A DNA stretch of 64,000 bases. Origin: Epiperipatus broadwayi. Its lineage: Eukaryota; Onychophora; Udeonychophora; Euonychophora; Peripatidae. The first letter of the stretch is position 1; every line of letters begins with the position of its first letter. The position numbers and the translations under genes were made by a program. The stretch spans positions 374,001 through 438,000 of the forward strand of contig JAQFVV010012442.1 of assembly GCA_028023455.1 (NCBI GenBank). The letters are read 5' to 3'. The notes under the pieces are model-generated. The model did not search any database. It was not told the origin of the DNA and saw nothing but the letters and a program-made list of their open reading frames with translations. This document shows positions 29,001 through 45,286 of this stretch, piece after piece.

Positions 29001-29227
29001 CTTGAAAATGCCATTCATAATGGATTTTTTTCAATAACAAAGCTTTCTACCTTTGTCCTTTATTCCATATGGATAGTGAGATGCAAAAGTCTCATGGAAT
29101 TACCCCCACCACAATTCATACCATTGTTTTATCAAATGCTTAAAAAATCAAGAAACATGACCAGCTCCTTGCCTCCAGTAAAGACTTTGATGACACCTGG
29201 TCTTTAGCTGCTCTCTCCATTTCCTGA
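26018..29227 (+). pseudogene. LINE A ORF2 (APE endonuclease + reverse transcriptase)
   Basis: Begins MFCKIAGINICGINS at ATG 26018. Endonuclease landmarks are LLMGETK, SASGGVGILL, GDFN (26424-26435, other frame) and SDHMAL (26625). RT landmarks are QLDVAAAFDSV (27675), SQGSPLSALFF (27854) and YIDD (27981-27992). The thumb region continues with RYLGFPIYKT. A C-terminal CX2CX8HX4C finger (28878-28931) precedes the last readable block, DDTWSL, and the stop at 29225-29227. The region between endonuclease and RT (about 26730-27350) has several frameshifts. Dead, but all catalytic blocks can still be traced. Confidence 0.88.
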
Positions 29228-29577
29228 TTCTCAATTCCCACCTACCCAGCATTACAGAATAGTCAATTATAAAAGAAAATATTCATGTTTATATTAAAAA
29301 TGCTAATACCATTAAACAAGTTCTTAGAATCTCTTCACTATACCTAACCACATAACAAGTATAAACTTGTGCTCTCATAACATAATCTAGACAGATGACA
29401 AATAGAACAGTATATAATCATATTATTGTACAATTTATTCATTTATTTATCCTTTATTAGTATATAATCACTATTTATTGTTAATAAAATTTTTATTGAA
29501 ATGAAGAAAAGACGCTATTAACAAAGTAAGTTTCTTTTTTTTATTTTGTCCTAAGAAAATCTAGTCATCTAGTTGAA

Positions 29578-31178
29578 ATGGCATATGCAGATAACAATTG
29601 CATTGTTAGTAAAAGAAATAACAATACAGATGTCAAATCAGTTACAGAAGCCAGTAAGGAAAAAAAAATATGCAAATATTGCTGCAATGAAACCACAAAA
29701 AGCAATATTAGAAAATATTATACAGCAAGAGAACAAAAAAAATGGAGGGTAAGAACAAATAGGCAGATTTAGGAGAGCCAATTTATTAGACATTTTTGAA
29801 CTAAGTTTATAAAATGAAGATGAGACACCTAATCATTTAGCAGAACAAACTGAAGATAATTGGACAAAAGAATAAATTCAAGAAATAAACATCCAGTTTA
29901 ATAACACAATACCAAACAAGTTATATGAATCTTTTAAAAAAATATTTTCTAATAAATCATTAGTGCTGGCAATTACAGATAGAAATCTAATGTTATATAA
30001 ATTTTACAAAGAGTTATTATATCAAAAACTAACAGAAGAAAACTTATGGGATTCAATCTCAGAAATCGGTGAACATGCAAACTCGCGATATATAGCTATA
30101 CAATTTTTCAATGAAAATCAAAAAATGAGATTTAAATCACAAATAAAAACAATTGGTGGATATGTAATGATTGTTGTTGATTAAAATCTGCAAAATTATT
30201 GCTCAGGATCATTAAAAATGTGTATTTTGTGTTTAGCATTTGTGATTTCAAAAGTATGGTCCAACCATTTGGGCATGCAATATACATTAAGCAAATCTTG
30301 TGCAATGATACACCAACACTTATATACACCACAGTTATCATTTTAAGATAAAGATGCACCAGCATATTAAACCAAAAAAAATTCCAAGACAAATTATGGA
30401 CCATGGAGCAGTATTATACTTAAACATTAAAGGGCTAAGACCACAGTGTTTTGGCTGTGGAGAAAGAAGCCATTTGATTATAGACTGTCCAAAAAAGGAA
30501 ATAACAAAGGATTTGATTTATTGGAAGCAAGTCTAGAAAAGAAAACAAGCTATAAAACAAAGAGATGTAAAGCAAAAACTGACATCGGATGTGGGAACTC
30601 AAGGAAGTGAAAAGGAAAAAAAATTCTATACAAACACATATGAATACAGATAAGCAAGAAAATTTAACTGCAAATGTAAATAATGATGATAGCAAATTTG
30701 GGGAGATTCCAGATTCTTTATTAAGGTTGGAGGAAAAAGTGTACCTTAAGATAAATAATACAAAAGTAAAAGAAAAAAAGGTAATGATATACAAATGCAT
30801 GTAGTTAAAGCTTTAGAAAAAAATATTGACAAACACACATTAAAAAAATGTTGATGGGAAGCAATATTATGAGGAGAATATGAATTTGGATGAAGAAATG
30901 AATTATCTAAAAAACAAAGAACTAGGAACAATATGAATACTGAGATTACTCAGACAATAATGCCAAATATGCAGCAAGTTACTCAGGTTAATAGTGAACA
31001 GAAGAGAAAACCAGGAAGACCCCCAAAAAACAGGAAAACAGGAAAAAAGCTAAAATTAGAAGAGCTTATGTTTGATGACACAGGAGAACAGTATCAAATA
31101 GACAGATATACTGATGTTGAAACTGAAAGTGAGTTCGAAGATGCCCAAGATTTACAATTGATAGACACCCAAAAATAA
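29578..31178 (+). pseudogene. LINE B ORF1 (CCHC, AT-hook)
   Basis: ATG 29578 opens a Lys/Asn-rich N-terminus (64 codons, then stop). In another frame IPNKLYESFKKIFSNKSL (about 29909) starts the conserved block shared with LINEs A and C, continuing to 30184. A knuckle CFGCGERSHLIIDC sits at 30447-30488. The C-terminal frame (30933-31178) has KRKPGRPPKNRK at 31002-31037, a canonical AT-hook core (GRP flanked by basic residues), followed by an acidic tail. At least four frame breaks. Confidence 0.8.
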
Positions 31179-31237
31179 GGATAATTAAAGATAAAGTAAA
31201 TTTAAATAAATTCAAAGTAAAAAGTAAATCTTTATAA

Positions 31238-34200
31238 GTGAAAATTAAAATTGATTCTTTTAATGTGCAGGGTTTGAATTCAATAGAAAAGATATTTAAG
31301 TTGAAACAATGGATCAAGGCAACAAAACCTCATATAATGGGACTGCTTGAAACCAAAATTTATGCAGGGTCACAAATTGATCCAGCAAAAATTCTAAACA
31401 GTGAGGGCTTTGTTGCATGTTCAAGAGACTCTACCTCTCCATCAGCCAGAACAGGTCTTTTGATAGCTACTGCTTGCCAGTTTACCAATTTTCAAATCGT
31501 ATACATTGATGCAAATCTATCAACACTTAAATAGAACACTTTTGTTATTGGTCCAGCGAAGTAAAACTCTGAAATTTTTAATTGGTCAAGTGACAAACTT
31601 TTTGATACAAATATTTTCATCTTTTAATGTATATTAATTTTAGTTTCGTTTTCAAAAAGTATATTAATTATTTGTAATGTTAAGAAAGTAAACGAAAGTT
31701 ATTTCAAAAATATATTTTTATTTGTATTTTATAGAAACATTCAAAAGCGAAAAAATCAAAGAAAACATTAGAGCGAATTAGAAGCATTATAAATGTCATT
31801 TAGATCGCTCCCATATTTCACGTTATGAATTTTTTAAGAATTTTTTAGGAAAAATTTTAACCTCTTTCTCAAAATAATTATACTTTCAGCATGTTATTAA
31901 AAAAATACACCAAAAATACATTATAATGCCAGAAAAATATTCTACATCATTAATCTTTGTTTGAAAATCAAATAAACAGCTTGGAGCAATCTAACCTCTT
32001 GACAAGATGTCAAAAATTGCTGCTACGGCTGGTTTCTTTTTCAATTTACAATCGTGTAAAGTATACAATTTTTTAATTAAACCTTACTACTTTTGTAAAA
32101 TAACTATATTTTTATTAGAAATATTAGATTTTATGAAAATTATTTATAATATGTATGAAACATAATAAAAAAAACACTCCAAAACATATAGTTTCATTTT
32201 AGCGGTGAAAATATATTTAACGGAATCATCAGCCAATAAGAATTGGAAATAGATTGGGACTAGATTATCCAACCAATCAAAACTGGCCTTCTTCTTTTGT
32301 TCAACTTAAAATTCTCCTAGTATTGATTTTTTACATGTAAAATGATTTAAAAGAGGGCAGCATCTTATAGGTCTTGCTCTAAGCTTTAATACGGGTATTT
32401 TTTCTTCAATGCAACTAAAAAATTGGCTGAGTTAGAGCAATCTAAAGGTGACAAGCGCAATATCGTGTTTCACACTATTAAAAAGTTAATCGTTACTTTA
32501 TTTCACAAAATAATTAAAATAAATGTAATTTTTGTTTATATGCCATTGCAAAAATATAAAATAAATACAATAATTGCCACAATTAATTCAACACTGGGAT
32601 CTACAGCTAATCCAACAATTTTGATTGGATACTGCAATGTAACATATGATGAGTTTGTAAATAAGTGGACACATAAATTATCAATTCCATTGATGAGTGC
32701 AAGGGATTACTTACCTGAAGATGCTGTTTAATTTCATAATGGTCAATTTTCATAATGGCCAATTTTCATCATTAATTGATCTTTGTTTTTACTCTCCAGT
32801 GTTTCATCATCTAATAAGCATGAAGTTAATTTCTTCAGCAATTTCTGATCACTCACCTCAGTTCATATCAATTGACCTCAGTATTATACAAGTGTCTAGA
32901 CTGCAATTAACTAGAACAATAAAAATGTTGATTCCAACCTTAACGCCCGAATTTATTTTTTCAGAGACTTATATTATGTGGAATAAGATTATTTCAATGA
33001 CCTTTAACCCAATACAGCGATATTTAGCTTACATAAATATCCTGTCATTTAACATTAATCATATAGTGAAAAATCAGCCACCTCCCTCATGGTTGTTGAA
33101 TCTTCCAGAACAAATTCATAAACGTATTGTGGCCATAACCCCTAATCAACACACACAGAAAGTATACATATACTAACAAATGCTTATAACAAAGCATGTG
33201 AAACACTGAAGAGCTATTTAAAAAATAAAAAAGTAGAATATGCCTAATGATGGGCATTAGGGAGGGGACCTGAAATCAAAGTGCCATTAGCAATTAAAAT
33301 AAACAATGAAACATTTACTAGAAATAATATGATCTTACCAATTCTTAACTATTTTAAAAATAAGCTGGGACCAGGAAAATTGATACAATACCAGCCAAAT
33401 GTATTTGGAATGGCAGAGACTGAATCACCATATACTAAATATGATTTTATAATGAAAATGAATAAAATGGACAACAACTGTCACCCAGGAAGCCCTGGAA
33501 TTTCACTGTTCATATTAACACACCTTGACAAGCTGACTAGCAAATGCCTATGTCAGCTGGCAAATTATTTATCACAGGGAATAATAACAATGGAGGGAGT
33601 TAATACATGTGCGATTGTGCCGTTTAATAAAAAAAGTCCATTCCTTTGTTATCAGAGATAAGGCCATTATCAATGGGTCCATTGCCCATAAAGATTTTAG
33701 AAAAAGTAATTAAAGATAAAATAGAACCATTTATTTTACCGATGATTTCACCAGCTCAATTTTCTAAAAAACTATCATCTATCACACAAGCTGCTATGTT
33801 ATTTAAGGCTATTTTGACATCAGTTAGAGAAAAGAAAAGATATGGCTCGATTGTTGTACAGCTGGATATTCCTTCGGCTTTTGACAATGTTGATATATGT
33901 ATACTGTTGAGATTATTGAATGACACTGAAATGCCAAAATCACATATATATGTTATAACAAATTTACTCTTAAATCGTGAGCTTCACATTACTCTAAATG
34001 GCAGAAATTTACCAGCTTTCACACCAACTAAATCACTTTCACAAGGGTCTCCACTTAGTGCCATCTTATTTATTTTATATATAAATCCCCTTCTTGTCCG
34101 ATTACAACAGGCATTTGAGGAAATGGAGATTCCAGGAACAGGTCAAAAATTGACCTGCATTGCATACATGGATGATATTACAGTTTTCCTGAAATCAAAA

Positions 34201-35416
34201 AGGCAGATACCAAAACTACAGATGATTTTAGAAGAATACTCAAAGGAATTTAAACTAAGTTTCAATCAAGAAAAAACAGCAGCATGGACTATATTCACGG
34301 GAAGGCCATGTACATCCATTTTCCAGTCAAAGCCAGGTTCATTCCTTGGATTTACATTCCATCTAGGGACTACTGGAATGAGATGTCATTTGCAAAACAA
34401 ATTGAAAAATGAAATACATAAAATAGCAGACTCTCTAGCCAATACCTATATGTCAGTATATTTTAAGATACAATTGATTAATAGTTTGATGATGACTAAG
34501 ATAGTTTACTTTATGCCAGTGGTTGCTTTCTCAAAAGCTTTTATCTCCAAAATTAAGACCATTTTCAATCAGCTACTATGGTCAAGGAAAGTTGTGGCAA
34601 TATCAATAGCAAAACTATTTCAGCCACTAAATAAAAATGGTTTCAGGTTACATGATATAGGTATTTTGCAAAACAGAGAATGAGAAACAATATAATAAAT
34701 ATTGTTAAACAATTTCCAAAAATTAAGCAGCTCATGAAGGTCTTTCCAACTGATAAACCACCACCTAACAATTATCATACTTTGAACAATTAATACATCT
34801 TTGTAAAACAGAATGAAAAATCCCAGAGCAATTTATTAATAAATACAAATACTGGGAAATTTATGAACTAATACATAAAGATAATAACACAATTTCTTTA
34901 GAACCAATACTGGGAATTAATAATAAGCAACTGGTTAAAAGGTATAAATGATGGGCCTTAGAACCAAAGTTTTTCAGTTTTCTAATAAAACTTAAACTAT
35001 CTGCATTACCTACCACATATTTTCTTTGCCATAAAAGACTGTATACGTCAATTGATCCCTTTTGTGGGTTATGCCATCAAGCTGAGGAAACCCTATCACA
35101 TCTGCTATATCACTGTGAGGGACTTAGGCACATAAGAAATATCATAACTAGCAGTTACAGGAAGTCTAATGTAACATTGCATCCATTAATTTCTGCATTT
35201 AGAGAAGGATTAACACCAAGTGTCAGGGCAGCAACCTTTGTGCTATATGCATACTGGTGTACTAGATGCACTTTCCTAATTGGTAACAATTCCAGGAGAC
35301 ATCCAGCTATTTTTTCAAATAAACTTGAAATAATACAGAAAAGGGTTAAGACATGGGCCAGACCTGACATTTATGCAGCAACCTGGTCATTACTTAAGAT
35401 TAGATCTATGTTATAG
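31238..35416 (+). pseudogene. LINE B ORF2 (APE endonuclease + reverse transcriptase), interrupted by insertion
   Basis: Starts at GTG 31238 where LINE C has ATG (KIKIDSFNVQGLNS). Endonuclease: MGLLETKIYAGSQ, then the insertion, then IFVYMPL and SDHSPQF; the GDFN box is mutated to GYCN. RT: QLDIPSAFDNV (33859), SQGSPLSAILF (34039), AYMDDITVFL (YMDD 34165-34176). The longest open part is 33646-34683 (345 codons). Frame breaks follow, then a CX2CX8HX4C finger (CGLCHQAEETLSHLLYHC, from 35063) and a YAATWSLLKI end with a stop at about 35416. Loss of GDFN and the insertion make it non-functional. Confidence 0.88.
31520..32483. mobile_element. Unclassified ~960-bp insertion inside LINE B ORF2
   Basis: In LINE C, IDANL is followed directly by LITTFNHRQLSISVIFVYIPL. 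In LINE B, IDANL (31503-31517) is separated from the matching LIVTLFHKIIKINVIFVYMPL (from about 32487) by this block. Limits are therefore good to about 20 bases. The block has no long ORF. ATTGGTC occurs twice near its left end (31547, 31580) and CCAAT-type motifs occur in the right part (GCCAATAAG near 32232, ACCAATCAAA near 32272). No terminal inverted repeat or clean target duplication was recognised. Confidence 0.7.
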
Positions 35417-35654
35417 TGAATTGAGAAAATTAAACATTATAAAAAAACTTAGAAGGATATGCATGTCAAATTAGCAACAAAGACAATTTAGCAACATTTT
35501 TTTCACTTCTGTTATAAGTAATTAATTTGCTAATGGCATTCAAATCATAATGGAGAATCCAGGATAGTATATGTAGATGTACTATGTAAATGCAAAATTT
35601 GTAATTCTTTTGAGACAATAAAGGCCTTTTGAAACATAATAAAAATAAAAAATA

Positions 35655-35807
<153 letters not shown>

Positions 35808-37430
35808 TCAATTCTTTTATTTTTCATGTGGAATGCTAAAAGTATGATATAATCTGAATAATATGTGGCAATAAGAAATATACTTAATTATATGGCAGTA
35901 ATTTAAGTAATAAATTATGATTAAAAATAATATTATACTATGTAATTCTTCTGTACCATATTCTGAGTAATAATTGTCATCATTAAGTAAATTATTAATA
36001 ATCATAATGTAAAAAAATATGATTTGTGTTCAATTTAAACTTCTGTGCATCAAATCTTGTGGAAGTGAATAAATCAATAACAACACAGACAACAAGTTTT
36101 ATAAAACAATGTTAACAAATTTATTCTATTTTAACAAATCAATTATGTACAGAATATTCACAATCCTTAATGAAAAAAACAACAACTAAGAAATAAGATA
36201 ATAAAATTAAAAAAAATATATACAAAATTGAATAAAAGTAAAAACTAGGTTGCATATTTTCAATCTAAAAAAATAATCAATGTATAATCCTGTACTCTGG
36301 CTTATGAATTTTTACTTTGGAATACATATCATGTATAATTACTTAAATTTTATTATTTACCTTAAAATATTATATTATATTTGCTATTAGTTTAATAAAT
36401 ATGAAAATATTACTTCACTTTTAGAAAATATAAAAGAATAAAATTCCTTATCATAATATTTTATCAATCGAAATATGATTTATGTTTATTCTAACTTAGT
36501 AAAATATAAAATAACAAAAACAATTATTGTTCATGTATTAAAAATAATTTGCTTGGCATCATTCTACGTTTTAGGATATGTGTTTCATGTTCAAAACATA
36601 AAATATAAAATTAGAATAAAATATAAACATTCATAATACACATCGCATTCCTCATTTTGATGTTTCTTAATAAAATGTGCATTATTTCAAAATATCATGG
36701 TTTTATGAAAAATCATAAAATATCAAATAATATATTTAAAATACTAGGAACAGATCATGATTCCTTTATCATCAAAAATATTATTAAAATATAAAAAATA
36801 ATTATGATTCTTTTTCCATTTCATCATCAGCATTATACATTCAATATCTTTCCCATTTCTACTTATTGCAAAATCTAACTTGCCTTTTTTAAAAACCAAT
36901 CATCATACTTACTTTATTCATTATTCTTCTTTCAAAATACGTGACTACACGATGCATTACTAATGAAATTAAGTCAGCTATATAATGAATAAGAAATGAA
37001 AGAATAACTAGAGTAAAGACTCAATAGTATAAATAATTCAATAATCCACATGGAAAACTGTGTGATGAAATAGGTACGACATCATTTAATACCTAAAAAA
37101 ATAATGTGTAGGCTTTCTTTCAGCACTTACGGAACAATTGAAATACAAATATCGAAAACACTGTCCATGGAAATAAATACAAAAATACAGAGCTACATTA
37201 ACTGTATTTGTATGATAACTACTTAGATATCATATAGGATAATTTGTCTATCTTCTTAACATATCCTACAAATGAAAACATCCAGGATTTCCTTTTTTTT
37301 ATTCCCCTGATCACTACCGTCTAAAAATTTCACATATATTTATACAATCAACATCATAGAATAAAGTATGCAATTTTTCCAATAATAAACAAATTAACAC
37401 ATTATTTTATTCAATCATAAATACTATAAG
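35808..37430. repeat. Dispersed repeat 'R', copy 2
   Basis: Collinear with copy 1 (18420-20515) from the ATGTGGAATGCTAAAAGTAT start to AATAATAAACAAATTAACAC near 37380. It lacks the fold-back insertion (the empty site is AAAACAATGTTAACAAATTT near 36104) and about 280 bp near 37190. No coding frame. Confidence 0.85.
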
Positions 37431-38460
37431 ACATGGTTTCACACAGTTAGGCTTAGCCAAAAATACTAAATGACTTTGATTAAAATATTACTTCAATACC
37501 ATATATTTAAAATAAATATAATATAGTTTATTTAGCAAAGAATCATTTAAAATTATTGTAATTAATAAAGTTACAACAAACTCTATAAATAATATATATA
37601 TATATATTCATAGCTTACGTTTCTTAATAGAAAATCTTAACGTATTATTAACTCACACATCGGTAAACATTTTTTTAAAAGATACGTTATTTTCTCCCAT
37701 GTACATAAATTATTAGCTGTTAAGAAACAGTTGCATCATTTGTGTTTAAATGTATTAACCTGTAATCCTTGGATAATTTAGATGTATTTCCATTTTTAAC
37801 ATATATTTCAATCAGGCATATAATAAAAATGAAAAGTTGTTTCCAAGTTTCAAATACAAAAAAGTTAATTATTTCTGGTATAATTACATTTTTTTATTTT
37901 ATTATCCATTTTCCTCTTCTTTGCAGTTAAATCATAGTGAATTTAAAACAGTAGGTTTTTATATTTAAATATTTTCCAGTGAATATAAGTTTTGTTAATA
38001 CTTATAGCTTTTATAGCAGAAATCTTTTAAAATACTTCACTTTCAAAAATTTAAATATAATTTGCTTCAATAATAAATATTTCTTCTTTTTAATATTATA
38101 ATCCCTTTAAAATAATGTCAATAATGTCAATATTATATAATAGAGAGAAAGATAGAGAGAGAGAAAGCACTAATATATATATATTCTAACTAACGAAAAA
38201 TTTTAAAGAAAAATGAAGAAGGTCAAGGTCATTTCTAACTAAATAAAAATTTAGAGAAATAAAGATTTCTTAAAAATATAAATTAACGACAGATGCATTT
38301 CTTAAGTATCAATTAAATAGGCAATGCATCAATTATATATATTCTAGTATAATAGGTATAGATTAAATAATTTCTAAGTATAGATTTAATCTGATAATTT
38401 CTTAAATATGAGGCATAGACTAATATATTGCATACGTATAAATTAAATTTAACCTCCTTT
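37431..38460. other. AT-rich non-coding region
   Basis: No recognisable feature apart from a short GAGA-rich tract near 38143-38167 and short AT runs. Confidence 0.5.
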
Positions 38461-40723
38461 GTGCGACCGCGTTACAGGCCAATAGTAACTATACAAAATC
38501 AATTCAAACAAATGAAAAGTTATTCTTTATTTTGTTAACTTTATATAAACTTATTAAAGTAACATGAAACGAATTTTGCAATCTCTCAATCGGTCATCCA
38601 CAATGAATTTCAAACATACCTAAACGATTGGGAGAGCTTCCAAATATCATATATATTATTGGATAGTTTAAGCTAATTATAACTTTATTATAACCAATGA
38701 GAATTTTATTCAAATGATCGCACATCCACGTTATGGATTAATTATACTATATTCAAAGTATACGGCATTTACACATTTGCAGATAAATTGCATGCCAATT
38801 ACAACATTTTAAGAATGGATCGATGGATACTTCATCATTCCCAGCTGACACTATTTCCGAGGCCTACTGAAATGATGATGATGATACAGAACATTTATAA
38901 GCTTCTTTGCCAGGGCGCCAAATTGCAGCTCCAATAAAATATAGAGGTGAAATCTCAATACAATACTCTTAGTAATAATATTTCATGAATGGGTTAATAC
39001 ATAATTAATTTAGAGAACACTGAGAACGCATTAAAATTGACAATATTAATATCTTTAAGAATTCCAGGCTATTCTCAGCATAATCCCATTCACTATGATT
39101 AAAGCTACAATTAAATTTTATTCTAATTATAAAGTTCTATATTCATCTCCACCTTCCTGATCCATCCCTTCATCAATTTCACGTCCATATGTCTATTACA
39201 CTATTATTTATCTTATCATCAAATTTTACATCTTGCTAGCTCATCTCCTCTCATTCTAATCTCTTCTCAGGGTTTTCGAACAATTAGGTGTGGAAATCGA
39301 ATAAGCTGCGATAGGTTATTGGTGATAAACATTCCTCTCTTGATCGCCTCCAAAGTGAACTCAGTTGTCTTTAATGCAATCTAATATCAATTTACATTAA
39401 AGCTGGAATATCTATGCTTATTAAATCTTTATAAACACATCATAAAACCTAGTCGCAACTATAACAACATTATATAAAATAAAATGCATCTAGAGAGGTT
39501 TGAATACAACGGATGGAGAAAGGATTTTATGCCCACCCTCTGCACTCACTATCACTCAATACTATCTCTATTCTCGATTTATATTTAAACAATATTAAAT
39601 TATTTGGTAATTTTATGCATGTAAAATTAACCTTTTAAATAATTTTACTAAATATTAATTACGTACATGATAATTCAAATATTAATAATATTATATTGAC
39701 GTATGATTGGATTGGAAATATCTAGATAATAATAACCCACAAAAACATGGAGACACACGCAAATTTTTATTTAAAACAAATAACAAATTTTATTTGACAA
39801 ACTATAATTCAATCAATACAAAAAAAAAAAAAACATATACATTACATTATATCTACACTTTCTTTTTACCTTAAATATAGTAAATACCAATTTCTTCCCG
39901 TTTTCAATGCTTTCCCTTTTTACTACAGATATATTTTAGAAAATACGTAATCGATTTTTTTTTCCTTTTAATTAAATTCAATATCTAAAGGTAATATTCT
40001 CTTGCAAATTTCTTGATCTTATCCGATCATCCTGATTAAATATTCTTTGGCCCTAATCTTTACAACAGAGATATCTTAATAATAGTAAGACTAAGTTATT
40101 GCAAATAAATTGGCATTAAGATCAAACATCATCCTAGTGCACTCTCTATGTTCATGTTCTTATAACATAATAATATTTTAACAATACTACCTTTCCAGCG
40201 AAGTTCTCAGCTGGCCATGTAAATATTTATTAAATACATTTATATACGCATTGCTTATGCCCAATCATTCGTACGTTTTATTTAACCCTTAACAGTTATT
40301 AACCTAATTATTTCTGGCTCGTATGCTAAATCCAATCTATAAAAACAATATTCAAATACACCAATTGCACATACATTATCTGCATTCATTCAGACATTAA
40401 GTTGAGTTTGCGACCTGGTATCCAATACTTATAATAATGCTCATCATGGCTATCCTCTCATACACACGTAAGGAATATCAAATATTAATATGAGGCAGGC
40501 AGTGACCCGAATAAGAGAGAACCTTTTCACTAAGGTTAAGATATGCTAGGATTTTTTTTTATCGCTAGTCATATAAAAAACATAGGTATGCCAAATACCT
40601 CTGGCCATCAAAACAAGAAACCTTCTTACGGTGTAGAGCATACTTAAGTGGGAAAACTCTTCCACTGGGTTCAAATACTTTCTGAATATAGCATATATCT
40701 CAGTGAGTTAAACTTCACTGAAT
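38461..40723. other. Non-coding region of mixed composition
   Basis: Several GC-richer islands (38461-38480, 38830-38940, 39260-39360, 40440-40720) suggest old repeats. A TTGGCGCCCTGG string on the minus strand at about 38912-38923 looks like a tRNA primer site, but no LTR could be defined beside it. No ORF has a recognisable domain. Confidence 0.4.
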
Positions 40724-41338
40724 TTGTGGAGATCTTTGTCTATCCACACACACACACAGGTCGAAACATCAAATTATACAAGTAAAACTTTCACAACTTT
40801 AATATTCTTGCAAATTAGTGTACTGGAACATGAGCCCATAAATTTTCCAAGCATAAATCAGCTTGTTTCTGGCCTTAAATCTATGATAACAATAATAATA
40901 ATAAGCAATAAGAAATGCGCACAAAATTCTCAAAACTATTTCCAGGCACTTTTATAAAAACAATAAAAATGATGATGATACTCAATAAACAAGCAATTCA
41001 TTTATAAATCTAATCATTCGATAATAACTTCTGATGCTAATAACCCTATCTCTTAATTGTTTCCCTTTTTTTTTTTAAATTGAGGGGGAAAAAAAAATTG
41101 TTTGTAAAGCATTTTAAATAAGGCATATCAGTTCTACCCCAAATAACCACAATAGCGAAAGCATTTAAATAAACATATATAAAATCATATGAAAACAATT
41201 TCTACCCCCAAAATAATGCAATAGTGATTACATGAATTAATAATTTTTTTTTTTTTTTAAAAAAAAAAAATGCTATACGTGATATACACTATAAAGAAAG
41301 AAATTCGTTTTTTTTTTTTTTTATATATATTAAATGTC

Positions 41339-41692
41339 CTACACACATAAAAAGCGATCATAATAATAATAATAATAATAAAAATTATACTTATACAAGT
41401 CTTTTAGCAGGTGTTCTTCCAGGTTCCTGATTTCTCCTTTTTTCCTTTTTTTCTTGACCGGTTTATGAGAGCATATAAAGTCCTTGTTGTAAAAAGTTCT
41501 TTTGATAGAGTTCGATTCCTTTTCTCTCATATATACAGTTTCCATTTTGCTGAATGAGTTCCTCATTTCCATATCTAAGTAGATTACCTTTAAACTTTGT
41601 AATTTTCTGCAAGTTTCAGTTAAACAGCCTTCATTTAACTTTTTCACAATATCAGTCTGTTTTTGATTGTCCTTTTCCAATTTTACTTTCAT
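41339..41692 (-). CDS. Hypothetical Lys/Glu-rich ORF of 117 codons, probably not a host gene
   Basis: An ATG-started frame on the minus strand, charged and helix-prone, with a basic cluster KPVKKKRKKGEIR near residue 78 that looks like a nuclear localisation signal. Its C-terminus runs into a short (ATT)n tract read as poly-Tyr, so the true 3' boundary lies before about 41390. No family is recognised. An ORF ending in a trinucleotide tract resembles a retroelement fragment, but this is weak and chance cannot be excluded. Confidence 0.25.
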   Translation of the reverse strand: MKVKLEKDNQKQTDIVKKLNEGCLTETCRKLQSLKVIYLDMEMRNSFSKMETVYMREKESNSIKRTFYNKDFICSHKPVKKKRKKGEIRNLEEHLLKDLYKYNFYYYYYYYDRFLCV

Positions 41693-41742
41693 TCTGTAGA
41701 TTTAAATTGACTTATATATGCATTAAAACTTTTGAGTCTTAA

Positions 41743-44667
<2,925 letters not shown>

Positions 44668-44736
<69 letters not shown>

Positions 44737-44770
44737 ATATATATATTATATATATATATATATATATATG
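44668..44770. repeat. Interrupted (AT)n microsatellite
   Basis: AT repeats broken by AATA/ATTA slips at about 44704, 44733 and 44748. Confidence 0.95.
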
Positions 44771-45200
44771 ATCAATGATTTTATTATTATTATAATTAAT
44801 TCTATATGTGATTCAATATATTTCATATACCTTTATTTTGGTATATCACAAATGATTTAGATTAAAGATTTAAGGAAGGTAGATTACTCGTAAAGTCATA
44901 TTCACACAATGGGTAGGCAGTAGCCTGTTCGCCCACTTTAGTCTTATTTTATTGCATAAATATCCACCATGTACCGGATTAGTGTACAGTCAATAACTGT
45001 TATGTTCTTTTAAAATGTATCATATCAAGAAATGGGTCATTAAATCTACCTACCAATCTAGTTGAAAGGCTATGGAGTGCATGCATTCATTTATAGATAA
45101 CTCTACCTTTTTAATCTGCCATGTGCAGGATTCAATACATTATAATCTACTGCAAATTCATTTTGATTAGGATAAATTTATTCCATCCGCTCTTTGCAGG

Positions 45201-45263
<63 letters not shown>

Positions 45264-45286
45264 TAATAATAATAATAATAATAATA
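45201..45286. repeat. (AAT)n array at the 5' edge of LINE C
   Basis: About 86 bp of AAT with one ATA slip, directly before the LINE C leader (GCGCCACCTGG). Confidence 0.95.

Larger units (their letters stand above)
23084..29505 (+). mobile_element. LINE A, near full-length non-LTR retrotransposon (L1/Tx1-like group), decayed
   Basis: A 5' leader (23084-23367) follows the AAT array. ORF1 (23368-26011) carries a zinc knuckle, and six bases later ORF2 (26018-29227) carries endonuclease, reverse transcriptase and a C-terminal zinc finger. The 3' region reaches about 29505, where LINE B begins. All ORFs are interrupted. The protein blocks align with LINE B and LINE C but are the most diverged of the three. 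Assignment to the L1/Tx1 side of the LINE tree rests on the QGSPLS-type motif B and the zf-RVT-like C-terminus, and is tentative. No (AAT)n tail remains between A and B. Confidence 0.85.
29506..35654 (+). mobile_element. LINE B, near full-length non-LTR retrotransposon, decayed and interrupted
   Basis: Lies head-to-tail with LINE A. Order: leader, ORF1 (29578-31178), ORF2 (31238-35416), a 3' UTR with a polyadenylation-like ACAATAAAGG near 35619, then an AAT array. It is closer to LINE C than to A in both ORFs. A ~960-bp unrelated insertion (about 31520-32483) splits the endonuclease domain. Other stops and frameshifts add to the decay. Confidence 0.87.

Noticed and set aside
38912-38923. tRNA primer-binding-site-like TTGGCGCCCTGG on the minus strand
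   Set aside because: No LTR end directly before it and no gag-pol remnant after it.
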